Part shown: positions 1 to 10,321 of the stretch, in pieces
Numbering within the stretch: position 1 is the stretch's first letter
Layout of the letters: every line of letters begins with the position of its first letter
The notes under the pieces: generated by a model
The model's database searches: none
The model's input: only the letters and a program-made list of their open reading frames with translations
Told to the model about the DNA's origin: nothing
Position numbers and translations under genes: made by a program
NCBI GenBank assembly: GCA_036747295.1
Contig: DAIOCN010000010.1
Span: 1 to 64,000, forward strand
DNA: 64,000 bases
From: UBA4736 sp002404015
Lineage (GTDB): Bacteria; Chloroflexota; Dormibacteria; Dormibacterales; Dormibacteraceae
Reading direction: 5' to 3'

Positions 1-53
1 CCCGCCAGACGCTGGGTTGGCTGCGCCCCGCTCAGGCCCTCGGCCGATTACTC

Positions 54-95
54 TCAAGGGAGTCCGATCAAGCAGGTGTTGCGCTGATCCCTTGA
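54..95. repeat. Inverted repeat upstream of the core-MetE gene
   Basis: Perfect 8-base arms TCAAGGGA (54-61) and TCCCTTGA (88-95) around a 26-base loop. The arms are followed by a CCCTC/GGGGGAG stretch (about 101-120) that resembles other intergenic palindromes in this window. It could be the end of an upstream transcript or a leader structure of the gene that starts at 173. No known riboswitch consensus was recognised. Confidence 0.35.
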
Positions 96-172
96 AATCG
101 CCCTCGCCACAAGGGGGAGAGAGCTTCTTTCACCGCCTAGGCCGGCCCCGCATCGCCGAGAATCAGGGCGGC

Positions 173-1195
173 GTGGAGCTTCCGCTCATACCGACCGCCA
201 CCATCGGCAGCTACGCGCTGCCCGGCTGGTACCTGACCGCGCTCGAGCACATCGGCCGCGGCGAGTACGGCGAGACCGACATCAAAGAGGCCGTCGAGGA
301 CGCCTCCGCCACCGCCATCTCCGACCAGGAGCGGGCGGGACTGGACGTCGTCAGCGACGGCGAGGTGCGCCGCCACGACTTCATCATGGGCTTCTACCAG
401 CGCCTGACCGGCCTGCGCGAGACGCCGCCGCACCGCCGGCTCGGGCCCTACCTCTACGACTCGACGCCGGTCTACGAGGCGACCGGCCCGCTTGCGGCAC
501 CCGGCGGGCTGGGCGGCGTGGAGGAGTACCAGTTCGCCAGTTCCAGGACTGAACGCGCGGTGAAGGTCGCCATCGCCGGGCCGCTCACGCTCACGAACGC
601 CATCCGGGCCGGCGAGGGCTACACGGGCCGCGAGGAACTGGCGGCCGACCTGGCTGGCATCGTCAACGCGGAGCTGCGGGCGCTGGTCGCCGCCGGCTGC
701 GGCTTCGTCCAGGTGGACGAGCCGTCGTACTCGGCCTACTGGGCCGACCCGGCGGACGGGGTGCGCCTGTTCAACGAGACCGTGGCCGGGCTGGAGGGCG
801 CCACGGTGCTGCTCCACGTCTGCTTCGGGAACCTGCGCGGCCGGCCCCAGTCGGCTCGCTCCTACGAGGTGATCCTGCCCCACCTCCGCGACGCCCGCGC
901 CGACGTGATCCTGCTCGAGTTCGCGAACCGCGAGATGTCCGAGATCGATCTGTGGGCCCAGGCGGAGCTGCCCCAAGCGCTGGGCGCCGGGGTGGTCGAC
1001 GTCAAGTCCTTCCACCGCGAGCGCCCCGAGGACGTTGCCGGCCGCCTCCGCGCCGCCCTCCGGCAGGTCCCGGCCGACCGCCTCTGGGCCGTGCCCGATT
1101 GCGGCTTCTGGGAGACGCCCCGGTGGCTGGCCTTCGCCAAGCTCAGGGCGCTGGCGGAGGGAGCCCGGCTGGTCCGCCAGGAGCTGGAAGGCTAG
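173..1195 (+). CDS. Core methionine synthase (MetE C-terminal domain) family protein
   Basis: Predicted cobalamin-independent methionine-synthase-type methyltransferase of 340 aa, about half the length of full MetE because the N-terminal folate-binding half is absent. Family knowledge: such core proteins transfer a methyl group to a zinc-activated thiol such as homocysteine, and the methyl donor differs between subfamilies. Seen: the zinc ligand set H215 and C217 (LLHVCFGN), E249 (LEFANRE) and C310 (PDCGFWE), plus an early SDGEVRRHDF motif at residue 61. The frame is open upstream to 17, but the conserved N-terminus (PTATIGSYALPGW) begins just after GTG 173, so that start is chosen. The gene converges on the aconitase gene. 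Whether it makes methionine or methylates another thiol is not decidable here. Confidence 0.8.
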   Translation: MELPLIPTATIGSYALPGWYLTALEHIGRGEYGETDIKEAVEDASATAISDQERAGLDVVSDGEVRRHDFIMGFYQRLTGLRETPPHRRLGPYLYDSTPVYEATGPLAAPGGLGGVEEYQFASSRTERAVKVAIAGPLTLTNAIRAGEGYTGREELAADLAGIVNAELRALVAAGCGFVQVDEPSYSAYWADPADGVRLFNETVAGLEGATVLLHVCFGNLRGRPQSARSYEVILPHLRDARADVILLEFANREMSEIDLWAQAELPQALGAGVVDVKSFHRERPEDVAGRLRAALRQVPADRLWAVPDCGFWETPRWLAFAKLRALAEGARLVRQELEG

Positions 1196-1299
1196 ATCTC
1201 CGGTGGCTCCAACCCCCTAACGTCCCTCCGATCGCGATCCCGACCAGCGCGCCGGTGCAACCGAGCTTTAGGCTGGCCAGAAATAAGAAGAGTCAGCTA

Positions 1300-1329
1300 C
1301 CCCAGCTTGTGAGCGCCCTCAGGCTGGGG
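1300..1329. terminator. Possible hairpin between convergent genes
   Basis: CCCCAGC (1300-1306) pairs with GCTGGGG (1323-1329) around a 16-base loop. It lies between the convergent core-MetE and aconitase genes and overlaps the last codons of the latter. No T-tract follows on either strand, so termination activity is only a guess. Confidence 0.3.
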
Positions 1330-4039
1330 CCAGCTTGTGGCGGAGGACGAGCGACAGCACGCCGCCGTGGGCGAGGTACTCGACGTCGGTCTCGTTGTCC
1401 AACCGGGCGGTGACCTGGAAGGTCTTGGCCCCGTCCTCTCCCTTCGCCTCGACCTCCAGCTCCTGGCGGGGTTCGAGTCCGGCCGTGAGCCCCCGGATGC
1501 TGAACTCCTCCTTGCCGGTGAGCCCCAGCGACTGCCTGGACTCGCCGTCCTTGAACTGGAGCGGAAGGATCCCCATGCCGACCAGGTTCGACCGGTGGAT
1601 GCGCTCGTACGACTCAGCGATCACCGCCCGCACGCCCAGCAGGAGGGGGCCCTTGGCAGCCCAGTCGCGCGAGGAGCCGGCCCCGTACTCCTTGCCGGCC
1701 AGGACGATCAGGGGGACGCCGTCGGCGCGGTACCGCTCGGCGGCGTCGAAGATCGTCATCTGCTCGCCGGACGGCTGGTGGGTCGTCCAGAAGCCCTCCC
1801 GACCCGCGAGCTCGTTGTGGAGCCGGATGTTGGCGAACGTACCCCGCATCATCACCTCGTGGTTGCCGCGCCGGGCGCCATAGCTGTTGAAGTCCACCTT
1901 CTGAACGCCCTTGTCGATCAGGTAGCGCCCGGCCGGGCTGTCGGCGGGGATGCTGCCGGCGGGCGAGATATGGTCGGTCGTGACCGAGTCGGCCACCGCG
2001 ACCAGCACGCGGGCCCCCTCGAAGTCGCGCGGCGGCTCCGGCTCGGTGGACAGGCCTTCGAAGTAGGGCGGCTCCTGCACGTACGTCGACTGGGGGTCCC
2101 AGGCGTAGCTCTTGCCGGTCGGCGCTTCCATCCGCTGCCAGTGCTCGTCGCCGTCGTAGATCGTGGCGTACTCGCGGTCGAACATCTCCTTGTGGACCGC
2201 GCTCGCGACCGTCTCCTGGATCTCCTCGTTGCTCGGCCAGATGTCCTTCAGATAGACTGGCTTGCCGGCCTGGTCCTGACCCAGCGGATCCTCGGTCAGG
2301 TCTTTCTGGACGTTGCCGGCGAGCGCGTAGGCCACCACCAGGGGCGGCGAGGCGAGGTAGCTGGCGCGCACCAGCGGATGGATCCGGGCTTCGAAGTTGC
2401 GGTTGCCGGATAGGACCGCCACCACGTTCAGATCGCCGTCCTGCACCTCCTGCTCGACCTCGGGCGTGGCCAGCGGTCCAGAGTTCCCGATACAGGTGGT
2501 GCAGCCGTAGCCGACCAGGAAGAAGCCGAGCTTCTCCAGCGGCTCCATCAGCCCGGCCTGCTTCAGGTAGTCGGTGACCACGCGCGAGCCGGGGGCCAGC
2601 GACGTCTTCACGAAGGGCGGAACCGTCAGGCCGGCGGCGGCGGCCTTCTTGGCCAGCAGCCCGGCCGCGATCATCACGGACGGGTTGGATGTGTTGGTGC
2701 AGCTGGTGATCGCCGCGATCACCACCGAGCCGTTGCGGACTCCCGCTTCGGACCGGGTCGCGACGGCGGTGCTGGCGCGCATCGCGTCGCGCTCGCCCCG
2801 CTTGCGGGTGGCGTCCGTGGCGCCGCCCTCGGCCTTGAACCGGCCGAGGTCGGGCTCGTGCTCGCCGCCGTTTGCCTCGTTGCTCGCGAAGACGGCGTGG
2901 AAGCTCTCCCAGACATTGGGGAGCGAGACCCGGTCCTGCGGCCGCTTGGGGCCGGCCAGGCTGGGCTCGACCGCCGCCAGGTCCAGCTCGAGCAGCTCGC
3001 TGAACTGCGGAGTGGCATGCCCGTCGGTTCGGAAGATCCCCTGCTCCTTGGTGTAGCGCTCGACCAGCTCGATGTGGTCGCGCGAGCGCCCAGTGATCTC
3101 CAGGTAGCGCAGCGTCTGCTCGTCAACCGGGAACAGAGCGGAGGTGGCCCCGTACTCGGGGCACATGTTCGACATGGTGGCCCGGTCGGCCACAGTCAGG
3201 CTCGAGAGGCCGTCGCCGCAGAACTCAACGAACTTGTTGACCACGCCGTGCGCCCGAAGCATCTGGGTGAGCGTCAGCACGAGGTCGGTGGCGGTGGCGC
3301 CCGTCGGTAGGGCGTTCAGAAAGCGGACGCCGAGCACGATGGGGGCCGGCAGGTACATGGGCTGGCCGAGCATGCAGGCCTCGGCCTCGATGCCGCCCAC
3401 GCCCCAACCCAGCACGCCCAGGCCGTTGACCATGGTGGTGTGCGAGTCGGTCCCGACCAGGGTGTCCGGGATCGCCACGCCGTCGCGGACCTGGACCACC
3501 CGGCTCAGGTGCTCCAGGTTGACCTGGTGGCAGATGCCCATACCGGGGGGCACCACCGTGAAGTTGTTGAACGCCTGCTGGGCCCAGCGCAGGAGCGCGT
3601 AGCGCTCGCTGTTCCGCTCGTACTCGCGCTCGATGTTGTCGTGGTAGGCCGCCACCTGGCCGAAGACGTCGACCTGGACCGAGTGGTCGATCACCAGGTC
3701 CGCCGGGACCTCGGGGTCGATCCGGCTGGGGTCCTGGCCGGCCCGCTCCATGGCCGAGCGCATGGCCGCCAGGTCCACCACCGCGGGCACGCCGGTGAAG
3801 TCCTGGAGCAGGACCCGGGCGGGCTTGTAAGGGACCTCGGCCCCGGGCGGGGGCGGCTCCGGCCAGCGGGCCAGGGCCCTGACGCTGGCCTCGTCCGTGC
3901 CGTCGCGGACCAGCATCTCGAGCAGGATCCGGATCGTCATCGGGAGCCGGCCGATGTCGCCCAGGCCGGCCTCCTGGACCGCCTCCAACCGGTAGAACTC
4001 GAGTGCGGTGCCTTGCAGCCGGGAGCGCGCGTCGATCAC
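1319..4039 (-). CDS. acnA: Aconitate hydratase A
   Basis: Cytosolic iron-sulfur aconitase that interconverts citrate and isocitrate in the TCA cycle. The length of 906 aa matches the AcnA/IRP1 class. Seen: [4Fe-4S] cysteine ligands C447 in TSCTNTSNP and C513 and C516 in YGCTTCIGNSG, the SGNRNFEARIHP motif, DHSVQVDVFG near the N-terminus, and a C-terminal swivelling domain with GAGSSRDWAAKG. The GTG start at 4039 is supported by a TACGAT -10 box (4046-4051) only six bases upstream, so the mRNA is probably leaderless. The YggT gene upstream ends 39 bases away, so aconitase seems to have its own promoter. Nothing suggests loss of function. Confidence 0.97.
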   Translation of the reverse strand: MIDARSRLQGTALEFYRLEAVQEAGLGDIGRLPMTIRILLEMLVRDGTDEASVRALARWPEPPPPGAEVPYKPARVLLQDFTGVPAVVDLAAMRSAMERAGQDPSRIDPEVPADLVIDHSVQVDVFGQVAAYHDNIEREYERNSERYALLRWAQQAFNNFTVVPPGMGICHQVNLEHLSRVVQVRDGVAIPDTLVGTDSHTTMVNGLGVLGWGVGGIEAEACMLGQPMYLPAPIVLGVRFLNALPTGATATDLVLTLTQMLRAHGVVNKFVEFCGDGLSSLTVADRATMSNMCPEYGATSALFPVDEQTLRYLEITGRSRDHIELVERYTKEQGIFRTDGHATPQFSELLELDLAAVEPSLAGPKRPQDRVSLPNVWESFHAVFASNEANGGEHEPDLGRFKAEGGATDATRKRGERDAMRASTAVATRSEAGVRNGSVVIAAITSCTNTSNPSVMIAAGLLAKKAAAAGLTVPPFVKTSLAPGSRVVTDYLKQAGLMEPLEKLGFFLVGYGCTTCIGNSGPLATPEVEQEVQDGDLNVVAVLSGNRNFEARIHPLVRASYLASPPLVVAYALAGNVQKDLTEDPLGQDQAGKPVYLKDIWPSNEEIQETVASAVHKEMFDREYATIYDGDEHWQRMEAPTGKSYAWDPQSTYVQEPPYFEGLSTEPEPPRDFEGARVLVAVADSVTTDHISPAGSIPADSPAGRYLIDKGVQKVDFNSYGARRGNHEVMMRGTFANIRLHNELAGREGFWTTHQPSGEQMTIFDAAERYRADGVPLIVLAGKEYGAGSSRDWAAKGPLLLGVRAVIAESYERIHRSNLVGMGILPLQFKDGESRQSLGLTGKEEFSIRGLTAGLEPRQELEVEAKGEDGAKTFQVTARLDNETDVEYLAHGGVLSLVLRHKLAPA

Positions 4040-4045
4040 ATTCGA

Positions 4046-4051
4046 ATCGTA
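4046..4051 (-). promoter_or_regulatory. -10 box for leaderless acnA transcript
   Basis: On the minus strand TACGAT is followed by six bases (TCGAAT) and then the GTG start of acnA. With normal -10 to +1 spacing transcription would begin at or next to the start codon. The spacing matches that seen upstream of several other genes in the window. Confidence 0.55.
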
Positions 4052-4078
4052 CTCGTCGGCGCGACGGGCTAGTTTTCG

Positions 4079-4507
4079 CTAGAGAGCGCGGCCGGGGCCC
4101 TTGGGCGCGGTGGCGATCCGGATGAGCGCCACGATCCCCCAGCCCAGCAGCAGGTACACCACGATGGCGACCAGCGACGCCGGCTCGAAGATGTAGAAGC
4201 CCTGGCCGTTGTCGGGGAAGATGCCCCGGAAGGGGGCCACCAGCGGCCCCGTGACGCCGTACATGAACGAGACGAAGGCGGCCTGAGGAGACGCCCCCAG
4301 CATCTTGAGCAGGAAGCGGATCCCGATCAGGGCATTGATCAGGCCGAAGACGAACCAGGTGATCTGGACGGCCCGGTAGTTGTAGGGCGCCAGGGCCACG
4401 CGCTCCTCGCGGTAGACCTCCCGCTCCCGTTCCAGGCCCGGCCGGTCTTGGGGACCACCTACCGTCCGCTCCTCTCTGTGCACCTCGCGGGGATTTTGTT
4501 CGTGCAT
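4079..4507 (-). CDS. YggT family membrane protein
   Basis: Small integral membrane protein of 142 aa with a charged, Glu/Arg-rich cytoplasmic N-terminus (residues 1-45) and two predicted transmembrane segments (about 47-68 and 110-131). The loop between them carries GPLVAPFRGIFP, typical of YggT/CCB3-like proteins. Family roles are poorly defined (osmotic tolerance, division-linked or cofactor-assembly functions in different lineages). A sigma-70-like promoter (TTGACT 4549-4554, TAGTCT 4527-4532) lies just upstream, so it is probably transcribed separately from the glucoamylase gene. No clear Shine-Dalgarno precedes the ATG. Confidence 0.8.
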   Translation of the reverse strand: MHEQNPREVHREERTVGGPQDRPGLEREREVYREERVALAPYNYRAVQITWFVFGLINALIGIRFLLKMLGASPQAAFVSFMYGVTGPLVAPFRGIFPDNGQGFYIFEPASLVAIVVYLLLGWGIVALIRIATAPKGPGRAL

Positions 4508-4526
4508 GATAGAAAAACCTACAGCA

Positions 4527-4554
4527 AGACTAGCACATTACCTATCGAAGTCAA
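4527..4554 (-). promoter_or_regulatory. Sigma-70-like promoter for the YggT gene
   Basis: Minus-strand TTGACT (4549-4554) and TAGTCT (4527-4532) are separated by 16 bases, close to the consensus -35/-10 arrangement. The expected start point lies 10-15 bases before the ATG at 4507. Confidence 0.45.
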
Positions 4555-4566
4555 GCCCTACTGGAC

Positions 4567-6423
4567 CTAGGCGCCCACGTGCCCGACGTCGGCCAGGGCC
4601 ACTGCCGCCGCGATATGGGAGAGGTGGGTGAGCCCCTGCGGGAAGTTTCCTAGCATGAGCTGCGCCTGGGAGTCGTACTCCTCGGAATAGAGGCCCAGGT
4701 CGTTGCTGGTGCCCGCCGCCCGGTCGAACAGCTCCCTGGCCTGCTCGAGCTCGCCTTGGCGGGCGAGACACTCGGCCAGCCAGAAGGTGCAGGCCAGGAA
4801 GGTGCCCTCGGACTGGGCCATCCCGTCGGCCACCTTCTCGGTGCGGTAGCGCACCACCAGGCCGTCCCGCTCCAGGTCCTGGCCGATGGCTCGAGCCGTT
4901 CGCACCATCCGCTCGTCCAGGTAGTCCACGAAGAGCGCGCTCGGCAGCAGGAGCAGCGCGGCGTCCAGGTTCCTGGAACCGAAGGACTGCACGAATACGC
5001 CGCGCTTCTTGTCGTAGCCCTTGTCGTCGATGGCCTCCCGGATCTCCGTGGCGACCTTCCGCCAGCGGCGCACCGGCGCCTTGCGCATGCACTCGGCGGC
5101 CAGCCGGATGCCGAGGTCGACCGCCGTCCAGCAGAGGGCCTTGGAGTGGACGAAGTGCTGGGGCCGGCCCCGGATCTCCCAGATACCCCGATCGGGTTCG
5201 GTCCAGCGCTCGCAGGCGGTGTCGACCAGGTCGAGCAGGAAGCGCCAGTAGTCGTCGTCCGGCGCGTAGCCGCGGCGGTGCCAGCGGTAGCTCAGCAGGA
5301 CGAGCTCGCCGTAGGCGTCCAGCTGCAGCTGCTCGGCGGCCTGGTTGCCGATGCGGACCGGCTTCGATCCCTGGTAGCCCTCGAGTTTGGGGAGCTCGAC
5401 CTCGGTGAGCCGGCGCTCGCCGCCCACGCCGTACATGATCTGGAGGTCCTTGGCGCTGCCGGCAGCGCTGCGCTGGATGAAGCGCCGGAAGCCGTCGGCC
5501 TCCTTGGTCACCCCGACATCGCCGAGGGAGCGGACGGAGAAGCTGGAATCGCGGATCCAGCTGAACCGGTAGTCCCAGTTCCGGCTCCCCCCGATCCACT
5601 CCGGGAGCGAGGTGGTGGCGGCGGCGGCGATGGCTCCGGTCGGCGCGTTGCTCAGGGCCTTCAGAACGATCGCAGAGCGGGTCACGCTGGGGGCGTCGGG
5701 CCCGTCCAGCCGCACCGCCGACGCCCACTTCACCCACCATTCGAGGGTCTCGGTGAGGCGCTGGTCGAGCTGCTCTGGCTCCGGGACATGCGGCGGCTCG
5801 CGGTCCAGCTGCTCAGGCCGGAAGTACTGGATCGAGAGCCGGACGCGCTCGTCGGCCCGCACCGTGAAGTCGGCCAGCAAGTCGTGGCCGTGACCCTCGA
5901 GTTCCGCGTCGCTGCTGATCAAAAGGCCGTTGGCGCCCCCGATGGCCGCGTAAGCGCGCTCTCCGAAGCGCTTGATCCAGGGCTTGACCTCGCCGAAGTC
6001 GAAACGGGGTCGGACGCTGAGCTTCAGGTCCACCCGGCCCCGGACGCCCTCGACCACCCGGATCAGCTGGTGGTAGGGGGCCAGCCGGCCGCCCTGCCGC
6101 ATGGCGAAGAAGTCGAAGATGCGGACCTCACCCTGGCCAGAGGCTAGGTTGGTCTGCAGGACCATGGTCTGGTCCACGTACGTCCGGTACGTGCTGAACT
6201 CGCCCTTGGCGGGCTCGATCGCGCAGTAGCCGCCGTTGTCCCAGTCGAGCAGCCGGCCGAAGCAGCTGGCGGCGTCGATGCGAGGCACGCAGCACCAGTC
6301 GATCGAGGCCGACTTGCTGACGAGGGCGCAGGAGTGACAGTCGCTGATGAGACCGTAGTCGGCGATGCCCGGGTAGCGGGCATGGGTCAGGAGGTGGACG
6401 TGGTGCGCTCCCACGCCCCTCAA
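4567..6423 (-). CDS. Glycoside hydrolase family 15 (glucoamylase/trehalase-type)
   Basis: Predicted cytoplasmic (alpha/alpha)6-barrel glycosidase of 618 aa that removes glucose units from alpha-glucans or hydrolyses trehalose. Seen: the bacterial GH15 N-terminal motif YPGIADYGLISDCHSCALV, SIDWCCVPR, RNWDYRFSWIRDSSFSVRSL, the general-acid region DRGIWEIRG and the general-base region GLYSEEYD near the C-terminus. No signal peptide. Start: TTG 6423 lies one base after the malQ stop; GTG 6414 is an alternative, since the conserved region begins about residue 17. Coupling to malQ and the nearby TreY/TreZ genes suggest a role in malto-oligosaccharide or trehalose turnover. Glucoamylase and GH15 trehalase cannot be separated by these motifs alone. 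Confidence 0.88.
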   Translation of the reverse strand: MRGVGAHHVHLLTHARYPGIADYGLISDCHSCALVSKSASIDWCCVPRIDAASCFGRLLDWDNGGYCAIEPAKGEFSTYRTYVDQTMVLQTNLASGQGEVRIFDFFAMRQGGRLAPYHQLIRVVEGVRGRVDLKLSVRPRFDFGEVKPWIKRFGERAYAAIGGANGLLISSDAELEGHGHDLLADFTVRADERVRLSIQYFRPEQLDREPPHVPEPEQLDQRLTETLEWWVKWASAVRLDGPDAPSVTRSAIVLKALSNAPTGAIAAAATTSLPEWIGGSRNWDYRFSWIRDSSFSVRSLGDVGVTKEADGFRRFIQRSAAGSAKDLQIMYGVGGERRLTEVELPKLEGYQGSKPVRIGNQAAEQLQLDAYGELVLLSYRWHRRGYAPDDDYWRFLLDLVDTACERWTEPDRGIWEIRGRPQHFVHSKALCWTAVDLGIRLAAECMRKAPVRRWRKVATEIREAIDDKGYDKKRGVFVQSFGSRNLDAALLLLPSALFVDYLDERMVRTARAIGQDLERDGLVVRYRTEKVADGMAQSEGTFLACTFWLAECLARQGELEQARELFDRAAGTSNDLGLYSEEYDSQAQLMLGNFPQGLTHLSHIAAAVALADVGHVGA

Positions 6424-6424
6424 T

Positions 6425-8209
6425 TTACGGGCGGCCGGGCCCTCGCACCCGGCTCGATCGCAGGGTCGCCGCCAGGCGCCGCGGCCGCTCCTCGCTCTCG
6501 AGCCCTTCCAGACCGCCGGGGAGTGCCAGGGACCAGTTCGGCCAGCTGTCCGTCGTGCCCGGCTTGTTGGGCTGCTCGGCCACGCCCAGGGCGTCCTCCA
6601 GGGTGGCCATCAGCAGCCGGCACGGGCTGCCGGCGAGAACCGCGTAGGCGCGCTCGATCGCGTCCTCCAGGCTCATGCCCGGCTGGATTCCAGCGTGCGC
6701 CCGCAGCCGGCCGCCGAGCTCGCTCTCGCCGTTCCCGGCCAGCAAGCCGGCCAGGGTGGGCAGGTCGTGGGTGCTCATGGCGGCCATGGCGTCGCGGGGG
6801 TAGCTGCTGGGCGGCCTGTCCTCGAAGAGCATCACCTTGTAGGACATGACGCGCCGCCGAGCCAGCTCGCTGCGAACGCGGTCCTCCACCGTGCCGAGGT
6901 CCTCGCCGACGACGTAGGCGCCGGCCCGCGAGCTCTCCAGGGCCAGGATGTCAAGCAGGTCGGAAGCGGGGTAGTTGACGTACGCGCCCGTCGCCGGCCC
7001 CCGCCCGGCCGGGATCCAGAACAGCCTGAACAGTCCCATCACGTGGTCAATGCGGAGGCCCGCCCCGTGGCGGAAGGCGGCCCTCAAGGTGTCGATGAAG
7101 GGCTGGTAGCCGGCCGCTCGCAGCCGCCAGGGATCGAACGGCGGCAGGCCCCAATCCTGGCCGGCGGCCTGGAAGGGGTCGGGAGGAGCACCCACCGCGA
7201 TGCCGCGGGCCAGGATGTCCTGCCAGGCCCAGGAGTCCGCGCCCCCAGCCTGCACGCCGACGGCCAGGTCGTGTATGAGGTCGATCTCACCCGCCGCGGC
7301 GGCCAGCTGGCGGTCGAGCAGCCACTGCAGCCACTCGTGAAAGCCGACCCGGGCCGGGTGCGCGCTCCTGAAGCGCGTCACCTGCGGCGAGCGGGGATGG
7401 CGCAGGCCCTCCGGCCAGTCCGACCAGGGCGTCCCGTGGCGCTCGCTGATTGCGCAGAACGTGGCGTAGTCCTGCAGGCCCTGGCCCTGCTCGGACCGGT
7501 AGCGCTCGAAGGCCGGGTCGCCGCCGAAGCTCTTCCAGCGCGCCTCCAGGGCGCGCCCCTTCAGCCGCCAGACCTGGTCGCGGCCGATCAGCCGGGCCTG
7601 GTTCAGGCGGCGCGCCGCGGCCGGCGGCTCGCCGTCGAGACGGATGAAGAGTGGGTTGCGGAAGCGGCGGCTGGATGGGAAGTACGGGCTCGGCTCCAGG
7701 GGCGTCACCGGCACCGCTGAGTGCAGAGGGTTGAGCAGCAGGGCGCCCGCCCCCAGGCCGCGCGACCAGCGGGCGAGCCGGGCCAGGTCGCCCAGGTCGC
7801 CGAAGCCCCAGCTCGATGCGGAGCGCACCGCGTAGAGCTGCACCGCCCAGCCCCAGGCCCGAGGCCGCCGGGGCAGCCGGCAGCGGCGAGGGCTCACGAT
7901 CAGGCGGGTTTCGTCGCCGTCGGATAGCCGGCGCAGGAGGTGATAGCCGGCGGGCAGACCCGCCGGCAGGCGATCCTGGACGGCCAGCCTCGCGCCGTCC
8001 TCGGTCTGCAGCTCCGAGGGCTGGCTGACCCGCGCCCGGGTGCCCAGGGGGAGGCAGCGCACCCCGGCCGGGGCCGGCCGCCGGCCCTCGGCCCGCATGG
8101 CGGCCAGGATCGCGGCCACGGTGTCCGGGTCGGATGCGCGCCAGGTGCCGTCGATCTCGTGGTACCCGGCTGGAATCCCCCAACTCTGAGCCTCAGGTGC
8201 GCCCGCCAA
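6425..8209 (-). CDS. malQ: 4-alpha-glucanotransferase
   Basis: GH77 amylomaltase of 594 aa that transfers alpha-1,4-glucan segments between malto-oligosaccharides. Seen: the nucleophile region LRIDHVMGLFRLFW, acid/base region VVGEDLGTVEDRVR, transition-state stabiliser in STHDLPTLAG, and SSWGFGDLGDLARLARW at the start of the barrel. The N-terminus (SWGIPAGYHEIDG) resembles the short helical extension found in many bacterial MalQ proteins. It begins with TTG at 8209, only 21 bases from the divergently read glgX, and is followed one base later by the GH15 gene, so the two form an operon. Expected role: processing of short glucans released by GlgX. Confidence 0.92.
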   Translation of the reverse strand: MAGAPEAQSWGIPAGYHEIDGTWRASDPDTVAAILAAMRAEGRRPAPAGVRCLPLGTRARVSQPSELQTEDGARLAVQDRLPAGLPAGYHLLRRLSDGDETRLIVSPRRCRLPRRPRAWGWAVQLYAVRSASSWGFGDLGDLARLARWSRGLGAGALLLNPLHSAVPVTPLEPSPYFPSSRRFRNPLFIRLDGEPPAAARRLNQARLIGRDQVWRLKGRALEARWKSFGGDPAFERYRSEQGQGLQDYATFCAISERHGTPWSDWPEGLRHPRSPQVTRFRSAHPARVGFHEWLQWLLDRQLAAAAGEIDLIHDLAVGVQAGGADSWAWQDILARGIAVGAPPDPFQAAGQDWGLPPFDPWRLRAAGYQPFIDTLRAAFRHGAGLRIDHVMGLFRLFWIPAGRGPATGAYVNYPASDLLDILALESSRAGAYVVGEDLGTVEDRVRSELARRRVMSYKVMLFEDRPPSSYPRDAMAAMSTHDLPTLAGLLAGNGESELGGRLRAHAGIQPGMSLEDAIERAYAVLAGSPCRLLMATLEDALGVAEQPNKPGTTDSWPNWSLALPGGLEGLESEERPRRLAATLRSSRVRGPGRP

Positions 8210-8217
8210 TAACCCGG

Positions 8218-8224
8218 TAGCTTA
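8218..8224. promoter_or_regulatory. Shared divergent -10 region of malQ and glgX
   Basis: The 21-base gap between the divergent starts holds TAGCTT (8218-8223, plus strand), seven bases before the glgX GTG, and TAAGCT (8219-8224 read on minus), nine bases before the malQ TTG. Both match TANNNT and overlap almost completely, so one near-palindrome could fire in both directions and give leaderless or nearly leaderless messages. Confidence 0.5.
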
Positions 8225-8230
8225 GAGGCG

Positions 8231-10313
<2,083 letters not shown>

Positions 10314-10321
<8 letters not shown>

